Source: Pseudomonadota bacterium (GTDB lineage: Bacteria; CALINM01). Taken from it: a DNA stretch of 9,394 bases. Made by a program: the position numbers and the translations under genes. The DNA lies in the NCBI GenBank assembly GCA_026415985.1, contig JAOAGA010000065.1, positions 1-9,394 of the forward strand. The letters run 5' to 3'. Below the pieces are notes generated by a model. The model saw only the letters and a list, made by a program, of their open reading frames with translations. It had not been told where the DNA came from and made no database searches. Numbering within the stretch: the stretch's first letter is position 1; every line of letters begins with the position of its first letter. Positions 1 through 6,995 of this stretch are shown one piece after another.

Positions 1-203
1 GTGTACCACTTGTATACTTTCGATAATATTCTTTTTGCGTTTTCAAAACCTGCCTGAGCCGAGTAATAGGATTTGGAACTATAAAATTTATCAACAGATA
101 AGGTTGATTCAGTAGATATTATGTTAGTTATTAAAAGCGCCATTAAAGAAATAATAACAAAAGAGATAATAACAGAAATAAGAGCAAAACCATCCTTTCT
201 CAT
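1..203 (-). CDS. MshP-like prepilin-type protein, partial (C-terminus off the left edge)
   Basis: The first 67 codons are visible, reading from ATG at 203 to the window edge. The protein begins MRKDGFALISVIIS, a short basic leader ending in Gly5, then a hydrophobic helix to about residue 27. This is the layout of a type IV prepilin-like protein. The usual Glu at mature position 5 is Ser here. Loss of that Glu is known in PilX/GspK/MshP-type minor pilins. After the helix comes YYSAQAGFENAKR (about 47-59), which resembles the alanine-glutamine-rich segment following the helix in PilX and MshP proteins. The ATG overlaps the TGA of the upstream gene by four bases, and an AAGGA ribosome site lies 7 nt upstream. 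Its place after MshC-, MshD- and MshO-like genes supports MshP. The family call for this fragment is inference from order and N-terminus only. Confidence 0.75.
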   Translation of the reverse strand, partial: MRKDGFALISVIISFVIISLMALLITNIISTESTLSVDKFYSSKSYYSAQAGFENAKRILSKVYKWY

Positions 204-673
204 CTTTTATTCCTTAAAAAAATCGCCGTTTCTAAACTAATTATACTATTAGTCAATGAATGGCTAACTCTTAATCTCACTAAATCCCTATTAGGTTGCC
301 ATCTAAGTGAGGTTACATTAAAAAATGTTACATTATCACCAATAATCTGAGCAGTTGTACTATTAGTGGATAAATATAATTTGTTGTTGGAAAGGAAAAA
401 TCTTACAGAGGTGTAATTTCTTAACAAACTATAGGGGATTTTAAACCTTACATCACTTCCTGTGGTATAACTGTTTTGATAGGCATACTTTAGTTCTTTT
501 AATATTCTCTCGAAAATGAGCTTGTTTTCTAAATTGATTTCCTTTCTTGGTGTTAATAAAGAAAAAAATCTTGTTTCCTGAAATAGTATTCCACCTACAA
601 ACCCTGCAATTATGCCGATGAGGATTATAACCAAAACTATCTCGATTAAAGTAAAGCCTTTATTGTTTTTCAT
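200..673 (-). CDS. MshO-like type IV pseudopilin
   Basis: A 157-residue prepilin. The class III leader is MKNNKG followed by FTLIE, so a prepilin peptidase would cut after Gly6 and methylate Phe7; Glu11 is the conserved mature Glu5. One hydrophobic helix spans about 7-30 and the rest is a predicted periplasmic globular domain. After the helix the pattern of a long alpha-helix (residues about 42-62) followed by short beta segments is the GspJ/PilW/MshO style. The start overlaps the TGA of the MshD-like gene (ATGA), and no clear ribosome site is visible, so translation is probably coupled. Its own TGA overlaps the next ATG in the same way. The likely role is a minor pseudopilin that primes or tips an MSHA-type pilus at the inner membrane. 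The MshO label rests mainly on gene order; pseudopilin is certain. Confidence 0.88.
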   Translation of the reverse strand: MKNNKGFTLIEIVLVIILIGIIAGFVGGILFQETRFFSLLTPRKEINLENKLIFERILKELKYAYQNSYTTGSDVRFKIPYSLLRNYTSVRFFLSNNKLYLSTNSTTAQIIGDNVTFFNVTSLRWQPNRDLVRLRVSHSLTNSIISLETAIFLRNKR

Positions 674-1032
674 AGACTACTGTAGTTTGTAAACCACGTG
701 GTTATTTTTATCTCTGACAAGTCCGGTGTAGTAACCTTAACATCACATATAACACGCCAGCTTGAATAGTTTGTAAATGTAACGGTTCTTGTGAAATTAC
801 TCAGCACATCATTGAAATTTTTTACTTTAACTCTGCTGAAACCAGATACATTTTTAAACCTTGTCACCTCTTCCATCTTTCCTTCTGCCAGGTAGAGTGC
901 ATTTAAATAGGCTTCACTTTTATAGCTTTCTTTTGAAGATTGAAATACCGGAAATATTATAGCGGGAACAACAATTGCAGTAATTAGTATGATTATTATA
1001 ACCTCGATTAAGGAAAACCCTTTACTGGACAT
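670..1032 (-). CDS. MshD-like type IV pseudopilin
   Basis: A 120-residue prepilin, a little short for the class. MSSKG is the leader, cleavage is expected before Phe6 (FSLIE), and Glu10 is the mature Glu5. A strongly hydrophobic Ile-rich helix runs to about residue 29. The segment around 40-56 (LNALYLAEGKMEEVTRF) matches the Ala-x-x-Leu-Ala-x-x-Lys-x-Glu-Glu pattern seen after the helix in PilV, GspI and MshD proteins. The start lies inside the end of the MshC-like gene (11-nt overlap) and has an AGGGAG ribosome site 5 nt upstream. The stop overlaps the start of the MshO-like gene by four bases. It would act with its neighbours as a minor pilin subunit. Telling MshD from PilV or GspI depends on the neighbourhood. 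Confidence 0.87.
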   Translation of the reverse strand: MSSKGFSLIEVIIIILITAIVVPAIIFPVFQSSKESYKSEAYLNALYLAEGKMEEVTRFKNVSGFSRVKVKNFNDVLSNFTRTVTFTNYSSWRVICDVKVTTPDLSEIKITTWFTNYSSL

Positions 1033-1495
1033 TAATACTCCCTGTATCTGAAATAATCCTTATTCTTTTTGATTTTCCGCTATGTAGAAGAAGAATAGAA
1101 GTAACATTTTTATATAAATTCCTGCCTAAGGGGTCAAACCTCACTGAATAATTTTTAAAAAAGCTAACTCCGGGGTATTTTTTTGAAATATTTATATCAA
1201 AGTTAGTTAGGTCATCGGGATTCTGGATAATTGTGTAATTGGCAAAGCCTATTCTTAACCTGTCGGGGGTATTAATATAAACCCTATGAGTTCTTGAGGT
1301 GTTAAGAGCCCTTTGTCTTGCATAACCTAAATCGTAGGCAACCTTTTTTACCGCTAAGTCTAAGGTATTTTCGGTGGGAGATTTAAAATAAGTTATAAGG
1401 GCAGAAGATATAATAGCAATAATAATCGAGACGATTACAAACTCAATTAATGTAAAACCGGTATTTTTACCAAAAAACTTAATAACAAATCTCAA
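1022..1495 (-). CDS. MshC/GspH-like type IV pseudopilin, TTG start
   Basis: A 157-residue prepilin and the first gene of the four-gene pilin operon. The leader is 13 residues, ending NTG before FTLIEF; cleavage is expected after Gly13 and Glu18 is the mature Glu5. After the helix (about 14-34) comes DLGYARQRALNT, the D-x-x-Y-A-R-x-x-A motif of the GspH/FimT/MshC group. Later FDPLGR and the C-terminal SDTGSINVQ match the Phe-x-Pro-x-Gly and Thr-Gly-x-Val/Ile elements of that group. The start must be TTG: an in-frame TGA lies three codons upstream, no ATG or GTG lies before the hydrophobic helix, and AAGGAGA ends 9 nt upstream of the TTG. Use of TTG may keep its level low. No major pilin gene is next to it, unlike the classic order. 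Confidence 0.87.
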   Translation of the reverse strand: MRFVIKFFGKNTGFTLIEFVIVSIIIAIISSALITYFKSPTENTLDLAVKKVAYDLGYARQRALNTSRTHRVYINTPDRLRIGFANYTIIQNPDDLTNFDINISKKYPGVSFFKNYSVRFDPLGRNLYKNVTSILLLHSGKSKRIRIISDTGSINVQ

Positions 1496-1610
1496 TCTGC
1501 TTCATCTCCTTATCTTAATAACCTTATAAAACACGCTTTTGGTATAATATATAATAATAAAAAAAACAAAATATCGGTTAAGATTTATTATACTCAGCCT
1601 TCTTATAAAA

Positions 1611-1638
1611 ATTATAACATTATCAGATTGTTTTTCAA
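1611..1638 (-). promoter_or_regulatory. Probable sigma-70 promoter of the pilin operon
   Basis: Read on the minus strand, TTGAAA (1638-1633) and TATAAT (1616-1611) are separated by 16 nt, pointing at the MshC-like gene about 110 nt downstream. A second TATAAT-like box occurs nearer the gene (around 1590) without a convincing -35. The -35 box lies in the loop of the inverted repeat described separately. The region is very AT-rich, so chance matches are common; strength and use are inferred. Confidence 0.5.
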
Positions 1639-1671
1639 TGAAATTAAAATTTTATAACAATCTTCCTGATA
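1621..1671 (-). repeat. Imperfect inverted repeat at the end of the uptake operon, possible terminator
   Basis: TATCAGATTGTT (1621-1632) pairs with AACAATC (1656-1662) and then TGATA (1667-1671), with a 4-nt bulge and a loop of about 23 nt. It covers the last codons and stop (1652) of the 154-residue gene. On the minus strand it is followed, after about 10 nt, by a short T-run, so it could be a weak terminator for the uptake operon. It also contains the -35 box of the pilin promoter. The long loop and distant T-run make the terminator reading uncertain. Confidence 0.35.
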
Positions 1672-2116
1672 TCTCTTTTTGGTTTAAAAGAGATTTTAAG
1701 CAAGAAAAGTCGATCAACTTTCTCAAATGATTAAACTCATTCTTTTCAGTTAATAAATTAATATGTTTTATTGCATGTGATAATACGTCTACCTCATTAA
1801 TTTTTTTAGGTCTTGGCTTTAAGGGTGTGCTTTCAGCTGGTTCCTTTAAATTTTCTAATTCGCGAATGAAATTAAGATTTTTTATCTTCCCCTCAAATTT
1901 GCATAAAGCAATATAAGTAAGGGTCAAGGTAGTATCTTCTTCGTATCTCCAGCTTGTAGAATGGATAAGATATGGGGTAAATTCAAACTTTTCAACCTCT
2001 CTTAAAACAATAAGGTCAGGGTCTTCATTCATTTTTTCAAGGAAAAGTCTTTCCTTGAAATAAAGGACTTTGCCTTGTTCGTTTATGAAGGTAAAGAAAA
2101 TCTCTAAATTAATCAT
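1652..2116 (-). CDS. Conserved-looking hypothetical protein, last gene of the uptake operon
   Basis: A 154-residue soluble protein with no signal peptide or membrane segment; I cannot assign a function. The N-terminal half alternates short hydrophobic and charged stretches, as in a beta-rich domain. It carries a striking HSTSWRYEEDTTLTLTYIAL segment (about 52-71). A polar, proline-containing linker follows (about 90-107: EPAESTPLKPRPKK), then a helical C-terminal part with DVLSHAIKHINLL (110-122). The invariant-looking His-Ser-Thr-Ser-Trp-Arg and His-Ala-Ile-x-His elements remind me of uncharacterised bacterial proteins, but I cannot name a family. The ATG overlaps the TGA of the ATPase gene (ATGA), so it is co-translated with the transporter and may work with it, for example on the imported ligand in the cytoplasm. 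That role is inference from position only. Confidence 0.8.
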   Translation of the reverse strand: MINLEIFFTFINEQGKVLYFKERLFLEKMNEDPDLIVLREVEKFEFTPYLIHSTSWRYEEDTTLTLTYIALCKFEGKIKNLNFIRELENLKEPAESTPLKPRPKKINEVDVLSHAIKHINLLTEKNEFNHLRKLIDFSCLKSLLNQKEISGRLL

Positions 2117-2859
2117 ACCTTGAGAACAATATATTTATTTTCGTCAAAAATTATCTTGAAGCTTACATTAAATATTTTTTCGAGAAAGTCTATATCTATA
2201 TCATCTTTTTCTTTTTTTATAATTTCACCATCTTTTAAAAAATATAAATCATCACAATAAAGGTAAGCTATTGATACCTCGTGTAATACAGTAATAATAC
2301 TTTTACCTTCTTTAACAAGGTCTTTCAGTATTTTTATGATATGAATCTGATTATGAAGATCAAGGTTAGTAAGTGGCTCATCAAGAATTATTATATCTGG
2401 ATTTTGTGCTATCAACCTTGATAAAAGAACAAGCTTTTGTTCTCCACCGGATAGTTCGGTATACCTTCTGTCTTTAAAATGTTCGATATTTAGTTTTTGC
2501 AAGGCTGAAACAGATATATCTATGTCTTTTTTTGTTGGATAAAAGCTGAAATAGGGCATTCTTCCCGTCAAAACAACATCTAAAACCTTATAAGGATAGA
2601 TAGGATAGTGAATTTGAGGAAGGTATCCCACAAGTTTTGAAAAATCTTTCATTGAAAAAGATTCGGCAATTTTTTGGTGAAATCTTACCTCACCTTTATA
2701 GGATCTTTCAAAACGTGCAATAATTTTGATGAGGGTAGATTTACCACTTCCATTTTTACCTAAAATACCTATAAATCTTCCTTTTTCAAAAAAACAATTT
2801 AAATCATTGAAAATTAGTCTATCACCATAGGAAAACTGTAATTTCTCAACGCTTATCAT
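2113..2859 (-). CDS. ABC transporter ATP-binding protein, iron/cobalamin uptake type (FepC/BtuD-like)
   Basis: The 248-residue ATPase drives import through the adjacent FecCD permease. All nucleotide-binding elements are present: Walker A GKNGSGKST (34-42), Q-loop Gln82 (LPQ), signature LSGGE (136-140), Walker B IIILDEP with Asp160-Glu161, D-loop NLDLHNQ (165-171) and switch His193. The length is normal for the FepC/FhuC/BtuD group. I take the start at ATG 2859 (MISVEKLQFSYG). It lies one base after the permease TGA, has AAGG about 7 nt upstream and fits the family N-terminus. The open frame extends to an ATG at 2922, but that would overlap the permease by 62 bases with unrelated residues. 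The stop overlaps the start of the next gene. The protein acts as a dimer on the cytoplasmic face. The family is certain; the substrate is not visible from the ATPase. Confidence 0.95.
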   Translation of the reverse strand: MISVEKLQFSYGDRLIFNDLNCFFEKGRFIGILGKNGSGKSTLIKIIARFERSYKGEVRFHQKIAESFSMKDFSKLVGYLPQIHYPIYPYKVLDVVLTGRMPYFSFYPTKKDIDISVSALQKLNIEHFKDRRYTELSGGEQKLVLLSRLIAQNPDIIILDEPLTNLDLHNQIHIIKILKDLVKEGKSIITVLHEVSIAYLYCDDLYFLKDGEIIKKEKDDIDIDFLEKIFNVSFKIIFDENKYIVLKV

Positions 2860-2860
2860 C

Positions 2861-3859
2861 TCAAAACCTTGTAAGATTATCGAATTTTGTTTTAATAACA
2901 TAAATGAAAAAAGGCGTTCCAAGCATGGTTGTAAAAACGCCTACCGGGAGCTCGAAATCAAAGACACTCCTTGAAAAAGAATCAACAACTACAAGAAAAT
3001 TACCACCCAAAAAAAAGCTAAAAGGTATACATACTCTGTTATCGGGGCCCACAATCATTTTGACAAGATGAGGGATAATTAAACCTATCATTCCAATAAT
3101 ACCAGCAACCGATATAGCAGTTGTAGCAATAAGTCCTGCTGGTATTAAGATTAATGCCTTTTCTGTGTCAGGATCCAAACCTACCGATCTGGCTTCATCC
3201 TCTCCTAATGCCATTACATTCATTCTAAAACTAAAAAGCAAAAGCCAAAAAAAACATATTAAGATTATTACATAGATTTTTTCCAATTTTTCTAAGTTTG
3301 CGGTATGTAAATTACCCATCAACCAGTGGATGATAGACTGTAACTTAAAGGGGTCAACTATAAACTGAAGAACAGTAAGAAGAGAAGTAAAAAAACCTGA
3401 AACTATGACACCTGCCAGAATGAAGCTTGAATTTGAAGGTTTGCTTCCAATTTTGGCAATAAAATAGGTAAGAAAAACAGCGATAAGACCAAAAAAGAAG
3501 GCGGTTAATTGTAATGGTAAAAATGGAAATGAAACAGCAAGAGCAGCACCAAAGGCTGAACCTGATGATAGTCCTATAACATCCGGAGACACAAGAGGGT
3601 TTCTAAAAATTGATTGCAATGTCATTCCTGATACGGAAAGCGAAGCACCTACAAGAAAAGATATAATTACCCTCGGCAGACGAACTTCAAGTATTATATT
3701 TCTGATTAATTGAAAATCGTTGTCATATACATTTTTAAAGATAAAGATATTAATTATTCTCTCTAAAGTAACCATCTTTGATGGTCCAGAAGCTATAGCT
3801 ATTAAAAAAATTACCATAGATAAAACAACGGAAAAGAAAAATAAAGAACCATTCTTCAT
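2861..3859 (-). CDS. FecCD/BtuC-type ABC transporter permease
   Basis: A 332-residue inner-membrane protein with about ten hydrophobic segments, the normal size for FecCD permeases. Family marks in order: RLPR (60-63) before the second helix, GASLSVSGMTLQSIFRNPLVSPD (71-93) with the NPL and SPD core, and GLSSGSAFGAALA (96-108). Then come the cytoplasmic coupling loop ALGEDEARSVGLD (217-229), which contacts the ATPase, PVGVFTTMLGTPFF (305-318) and a short basic tail. A single permease gene implies a homodimer, as in BtuC and HmuU. The ATG directly follows the TAG of the binding-protein gene with no spacer, and AGGAAAG lies 8 nt upstream. It moves the ligand delivered by the periplasmic binding protein into the cytoplasm. 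Members carry ferric siderophores, haem, cobalamin or other metal chelates; sequence alone does not choose. Confidence 0.95.
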   Translation of the reverse strand: MKNGSLFFFSVVLSMVIFLIAIASGPSKMVTLERIINIFIFKNVYDNDFQLIRNIILEVRLPRVIISFLVGASLSVSGMTLQSIFRNPLVSPDVIGLSSGSAFGAALAVSFPFLPLQLTAFFFGLIAVFLTYFIAKIGSKPSNSSFILAGVIVSGFFTSLLTVLQFIVDPFKLQSIIHWLMGNLHTANLEKLEKIYVIILICFFWLLLFSFRMNVMALGEDEARSVGLDPDTEKALILIPAGLIATTAISVAGIIGMIGLIIPHLVKMIVGPDNRVCIPFSFFLGGNFLVVVDSFSRSVFDFELPVGVFTTMLGTPFFIYVIKTKFDNLTRF

Positions 3860-4831
3860 CTAAATATCTTTCCTGTAGAAATCTCTCATTATTCTCTTGG
3901 CTTCGTTGTTTAAATCTATTTTAAACCTTTCAGGATAAATATATTTGGACATAGCTTTTATGGCATATATGAATTTCAGCGTCCACATATCATAATAGAA
4001 AATATTTTTATATTCATAAACTTCTTTATTTTTAACTGCCCTTATTCCTTTAAGAAGTGGCTCATTTATAATATCATTGGGATCTTTTTTTTCATTAAAC
4101 CACATAATAATAACATCGGGGTCCCACTCTTTCAGCTTTTCTACATTTATAACTACATGTTCTTTATATATTTCTTTACAGACATTAACTCCACCAGCGA
4201 TCTCAATTAGCTCGTTTACAATACTATCACCGCAAGAAGTGTTAAAGATACTCTGAGCCCACATAAAATATACTTTTTTTCTTTTATCAATTTTTGAAGT
4301 ATCTTTTTTAATTTTAGCTATTTCTTTACTTGTCTTATCAATAAGTTCTTTTGCTATTTTCTCCTTTCCAAATATCTTACCGAAGTCTTCAATTTCTTTG
4401 TATACATCATCAATCTTCTTTATAAAAACTCCATAAACCGGAATATTGTATTTTTCAATATTTTCTATTAATTCTTTTTGTTCACTCCATACAATAACAA
4501 TGTCTGGTTTTAAGGCAATTATGCTTTCTAAGTTTCCAAAATCCCAATTGCCCGGTGCAGGAATTTTTTTATTTTTAATTCTCTCATCGAGCACAGAATA
4601 CTGTGAGAAAACGTCTCCGCTATAAATATTAGTTGATATTCCGACAATTGTATCCTGAGCACCAATCATATAAATACCAGTCAAGGCACTTTCTATTAAA
4701 CAGACAACTCTTTGAGCAGGTTTATTCATGGTAATTTTTTTGCCTCTAAAGTCAGTTACTTCTATTTTTTTTGAATGGGACTCATTTGCATATAAAATTG
4801 TAAGAAAAATGAACAAAAAAATTTTTTTCAT
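3860..4831 (-). CDS. Periplasmic substrate-binding protein, class III (BtuF/FepB-like)
   Basis: A 323-residue periplasmic binding protein. A signal peptide covers about residues 1-20 (MKKIFLFIFLTILYANESHS); no lipobox cysteine is seen, so it is likely soluble. The N-lobe begins EVTDFRGKKITMNKPAQRVV (about 24-43), the classic start of the PF01497 group, followed by NLESIIALKPDIVIVW (100-115). A long charged helix linking the lobes runs about 140-185. The C-lobe includes EKLKEWDPDVIIMW (231-244). The C-terminus, with Asp-Met-Trp at 281-283 and YIYPERF (297-303), resembles family members linked to metal or corrinoid uptake rather than enterobacterial FepB, a weak impression. GGAG lies 5 nt before ATG. 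The gene follows the receptor by 80 bp containing a stem-loop and abuts the permease. It captures the ligand in the periplasm. Confidence 0.93.
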   Translation of the reverse strand: MKKIFLFIFLTILYANESHSKKIEVTDFRGKKITMNKPAQRVVCLIESALTGIYMIGAQDTIVGISTNIYSGDVFSQYSVLDERIKNKKIPAPGNWDFGNLESIIALKPDIVIVWSEQKELIENIEKYNIPVYGVFIKKIDDVYKEIEDFGKIFGKEKIAKELIDKTSKEIAKIKKDTSKIDKRKKVYFMWAQSIFNTSCGDSIVNELIEIAGGVNVCKEIYKEHVVINVEKLKEWDPDVIIMWFNEKKDPNDIINEPLLKGIRAVKNKEVYEYKNIFYYDMWTLKFIYAIKAMSKYIYPERFKIDLNNEAKRIMRDFYRKDI

Positions 4832-4850
4832 AGTCTCTCCAAAAAATTGT

Positions 4851-4876
4851 GGCTCAGAGAATAAACTCTCTGAGCC
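4851..4876 (-). terminator. 10-bp stem-loop between receptor and binding-protein genes, attenuator or processing site
   Basis: GGCTCAGAGA (4851-4860) and TCTCTGAGCC (4867-4876) form a perfect 10-bp stem with a 6-nt loop. On the minus strand it is followed by ACAA and six T's, ending 10 nt before the ATG of the binding-protein gene. This fits a leaky intrinsic terminator that gives more receptor than transporter, or an RNA stem that protects the receptor mRNA 3' end. On the plus strand no T-run follows, so it belongs to the minus-strand operon. Confidence 0.65.
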
Positions 4877-4911
4877 TATATAAGAAGAGGGATTAGATGT
4901 ATATATTAAAT

Positions 4912-6930
4912 TTAAAATTTGACAGACAGAGCTCCTTTTACGTTAAATCCGGGATCCTGAAATTGCCATGGCATCTCATATTTCCTGTTAAATAAGTTAT
5001 TAATATCAAAAGCTAAATCTACAGAGTAATCTTTATTTCTTGTTAGTTCTTTAGATATATTTATGTTAACATACTCATAACTGCCAAACTCTCTCCTTGA
5101 GCTTTTATCAGTGCTATCGTAGTATTTACCAACAAAAGTTGCATAGGGAGAAAAACTTATTTCGAATGGCAATTTAGCATTAAAACCTAAATTTGCAGTA
5201 TAATCAGGAACAAAAGTTATATCAGAGTTATCAAAATTTATATTGAAGGGATTATTTACCTTAGTATTAATTAGAGTCAGATTTCCAAACCATGCAAAAT
5301 TATTAGTAAACTGGTTTTTAATCTCTAACTCTAAACCAACTGATTTAGATTTACCTGCATTTTCAGAGCGACTCTGAGAAGGCGATAAAGAAACAACATT
5401 TTCAACAATCGCATCATCAACTATAGTATAAAATCCTCTCAGAGACATATAAAACTTATCAAAAAATGCTTCCAATCCCACATCGTAAGAGTAACCTGAT
5501 TCGGGTTTTAAGTTTGGATTGGGAAGCTGACCACTATTAGGAGAACCAGAGGGAATTGTTCCGCCAACCTGTTTTGCGGAAGGTGGGGTAAAACTCATTC
5601 CTGCGTTAGCAAAAACAGATATATTATTAGTTGCACTATATCTCAAACCACCGCTTAAAAGTATTTTATTCCAATCTTTTTCTTTTAAAGGGGGGACAAC
5701 ACCGGAAATCAACTCATAATCACTTTCTATTTTATTTAATCTACCACCTAATCTTAAGGTAAGTTTGTTCAAAACTAACTTTTCCTGTAAATATAAACCG
5801 TAAGAAGATGTTTTTGAATTATTTCCAATGCTTATGAGACCATTACTTTCAGTATATGTGTCATAATAAACTTTTTGATAGTCTACCCCGGCAATAAAAA
5901 TACTATTCCCAAAATGTTTGAGAGAGTATTGAAAATCGACGGGAATAATTTTTTGTCTTACCCCACCATGTTCTCTTAATTGTAACTCATTTGGGTCATT
6001 ATAAACATCTCCGTCGTAATCGTAAAAATCTTCTGCCCATCTTCTGTGATAATTTCTGTATCCTGCTTTAAGAATAATATTTGCGTTCTCACCCATATCC
6101 TTTTTGTAATCAAAGTTTACAGTATCGTAGTTATGGTTAAAGTCCCTATTAGGTCTACCAGCATCGCCAGTATGTTGAGTGTGATTTGCAAATATTGAAA
6201 AGCTATGTTTATCAGGCTTAAAAAAATATGTGAGTTTACCGTAAATCTTATTTTTTTGATATTGAGGATCATCTATCATTTTGAGCCAGGAATTATAAGT
6301 TCCGTAATTTGAATAATTGGATCTCTCATAGTCAGCTCCGAAGAAATAATTTAAATTACCCTTTCTGTTCTGATGATAAATGTTAGTAAAATTAGTATTC
6401 CAAGAACCTGTTCCTAATGTAATTTTTGAGAAATCTTTTTCAATTTTTTCCTTCATTATAAAATTTGTTACTCCTGCTAAGGGTGACTGACTACCTGCAA
6501 AATCTGCGGTAAGGTAGTTTGAATATTGAATTGAAGCAGGACCTCTAAATATTTCTACCCTGTCTACTCCAACTGCAGAAAGACTCATAGGATCAACCAT
6601 ATTATCTATAGGAACACCATCAAGTAAAAAAAGATTGTATTTAGGGCCTAATCCGCCAAAAGATCCCCAGTTAGCATCATTTCTTGATAGGGGGTTAATA
6701 AAAACACCGGGCTGAAAAGTTATTAATTCACTGAGATTATTATTTTTTAAAGAGATTTTATCTATTTCTTCTTTAGTCATAATATCCACTTTTTGGGTGA
6801 CATTAATCTCAGATTGTTCAATCTTTGCCTCCGTGACCACGATGTCTTCCAGTGCATAGTTTTTTTCAGAGCCAAAAGCATAAGAAACTGCTAAAAACAA
6901 AATCAGAAAACATAGATACAACCTTTTCAT
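4912..6930 (-). CDS. TonB-dependent outer-membrane receptor
   Basis: A 672-residue receptor with a signal peptide at about 1-20 (ending AFG). The TonB box is EDIVVTE (28-34). The plug domain runs to about 165 and shows LSELITFQPGVFI (67-79), LLDGVPIDN (102-110) and VDRVEIFRGPASIQYS (122-137), all standard plug motifs. The rest is a 22-strand barrel with alternating aromatic strands, a conserved NPNLKPESGYSYDVGLEAFF stretch in the second half, and NLFNRKYEMPW near the end. It closes with Phe672, the terminal aromatic used for outer-membrane insertion. AAGGAGG lies 6 nt before ATG. It would import a scarce ligand using TonB. The downstream class III binding protein and FecCD permease suggest a metal chelate, haem or corrinoid. 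I see no feature that fixes the ligand; a loop near 256-269 is rich in His, Asn and Asp. Confidence 0.95.
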   Translation of the reverse strand: MKRLYLCFLILFLAVSYAFGSEKNYALEDIVVTEAKIEQSEINVTQKVDIMTKEEIDKISLKNNNLSELITFQPGVFINPLSRNDANWGSFGGLGPKYNLFLLDGVPIDNMVDPMSLSAVGVDRVEIFRGPASIQYSNYLTADFAGSQSPLAGVTNFIMKEKIEKDFSKITLGTGSWNTNFTNIYHQNRKGNLNYFFGADYERSNYSNYGTYNSWLKMIDDPQYQKNKIYGKLTYFFKPDKHSFSIFANHTQHTGDAGRPNRDFNHNYDTVNFDYKKDMGENANIILKAGYRNYHRRWAEDFYDYDGDVYNDPNELQLREHGGVRQKIIPVDFQYSLKHFGNSIFIAGVDYQKVYYDTYTESNGLISIGNNSKTSSYGLYLQEKLVLNKLTLRLGGRLNKIESDYELISGVVPPLKEKDWNKILLSGGLRYSATNNISVFANAGMSFTPPSAKQVGGTIPSGSPNSGQLPNPNLKPESGYSYDVGLEAFFDKFYMSLRGFYTIVDDAIVENVVSLSPSQSRSENAGKSKSVGLELEIKNQFTNNFAWFGNLTLINTKVNNPFNINFDNSDITFVPDYTANLGFNAKLPFEISFSPYATFVGKYYDSTDKSSRREFGSYEYVNINISKELTRNKDYSVDLAFDINNLFNRKYEMPWQFQDPGFNVKGALSVKF

Positions 6931-6981
6931 CTTACTCCTCCTTATAGTTTGGTTTTGTTAATATGTAAACTCAAAATTCAC

Positions 6982-6995
6982 CTGAAAACTTTCAG
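6982..6995. repeat. Short dyad at the methyltransferase stop codon
   Basis: CTGAAA-AC-TTTCAG is a perfect 6-bp dyad with a 2-nt centre, overlapping the TGA of the methyltransferase gene and 52 nt before the receptor start. The loop is too small for a good RNA hairpin. It may be a protein-binding dyad or chance. Confidence 0.2.

Noticed and set aside
1543-1548. Plus-strand TATAAT box
   Set aside because: No plus-strand gene follows and the region is nearly pure A/T, so a chance match is likely.
2860-2922. N-terminal extension of the ATPase to an ATG at 2922
   Set aside because: It would overlap the permease by 62 bases and add residues not seen in the family; ATG 2859 has a ribosome site and the family N-terminus.
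6937-6966. TTTACA-17-TATAAG as a promoter of the receptor gene
   Set aside because: The -10 box overlaps the AAGGAGG ribosome site, so transcription would start too late to include it.
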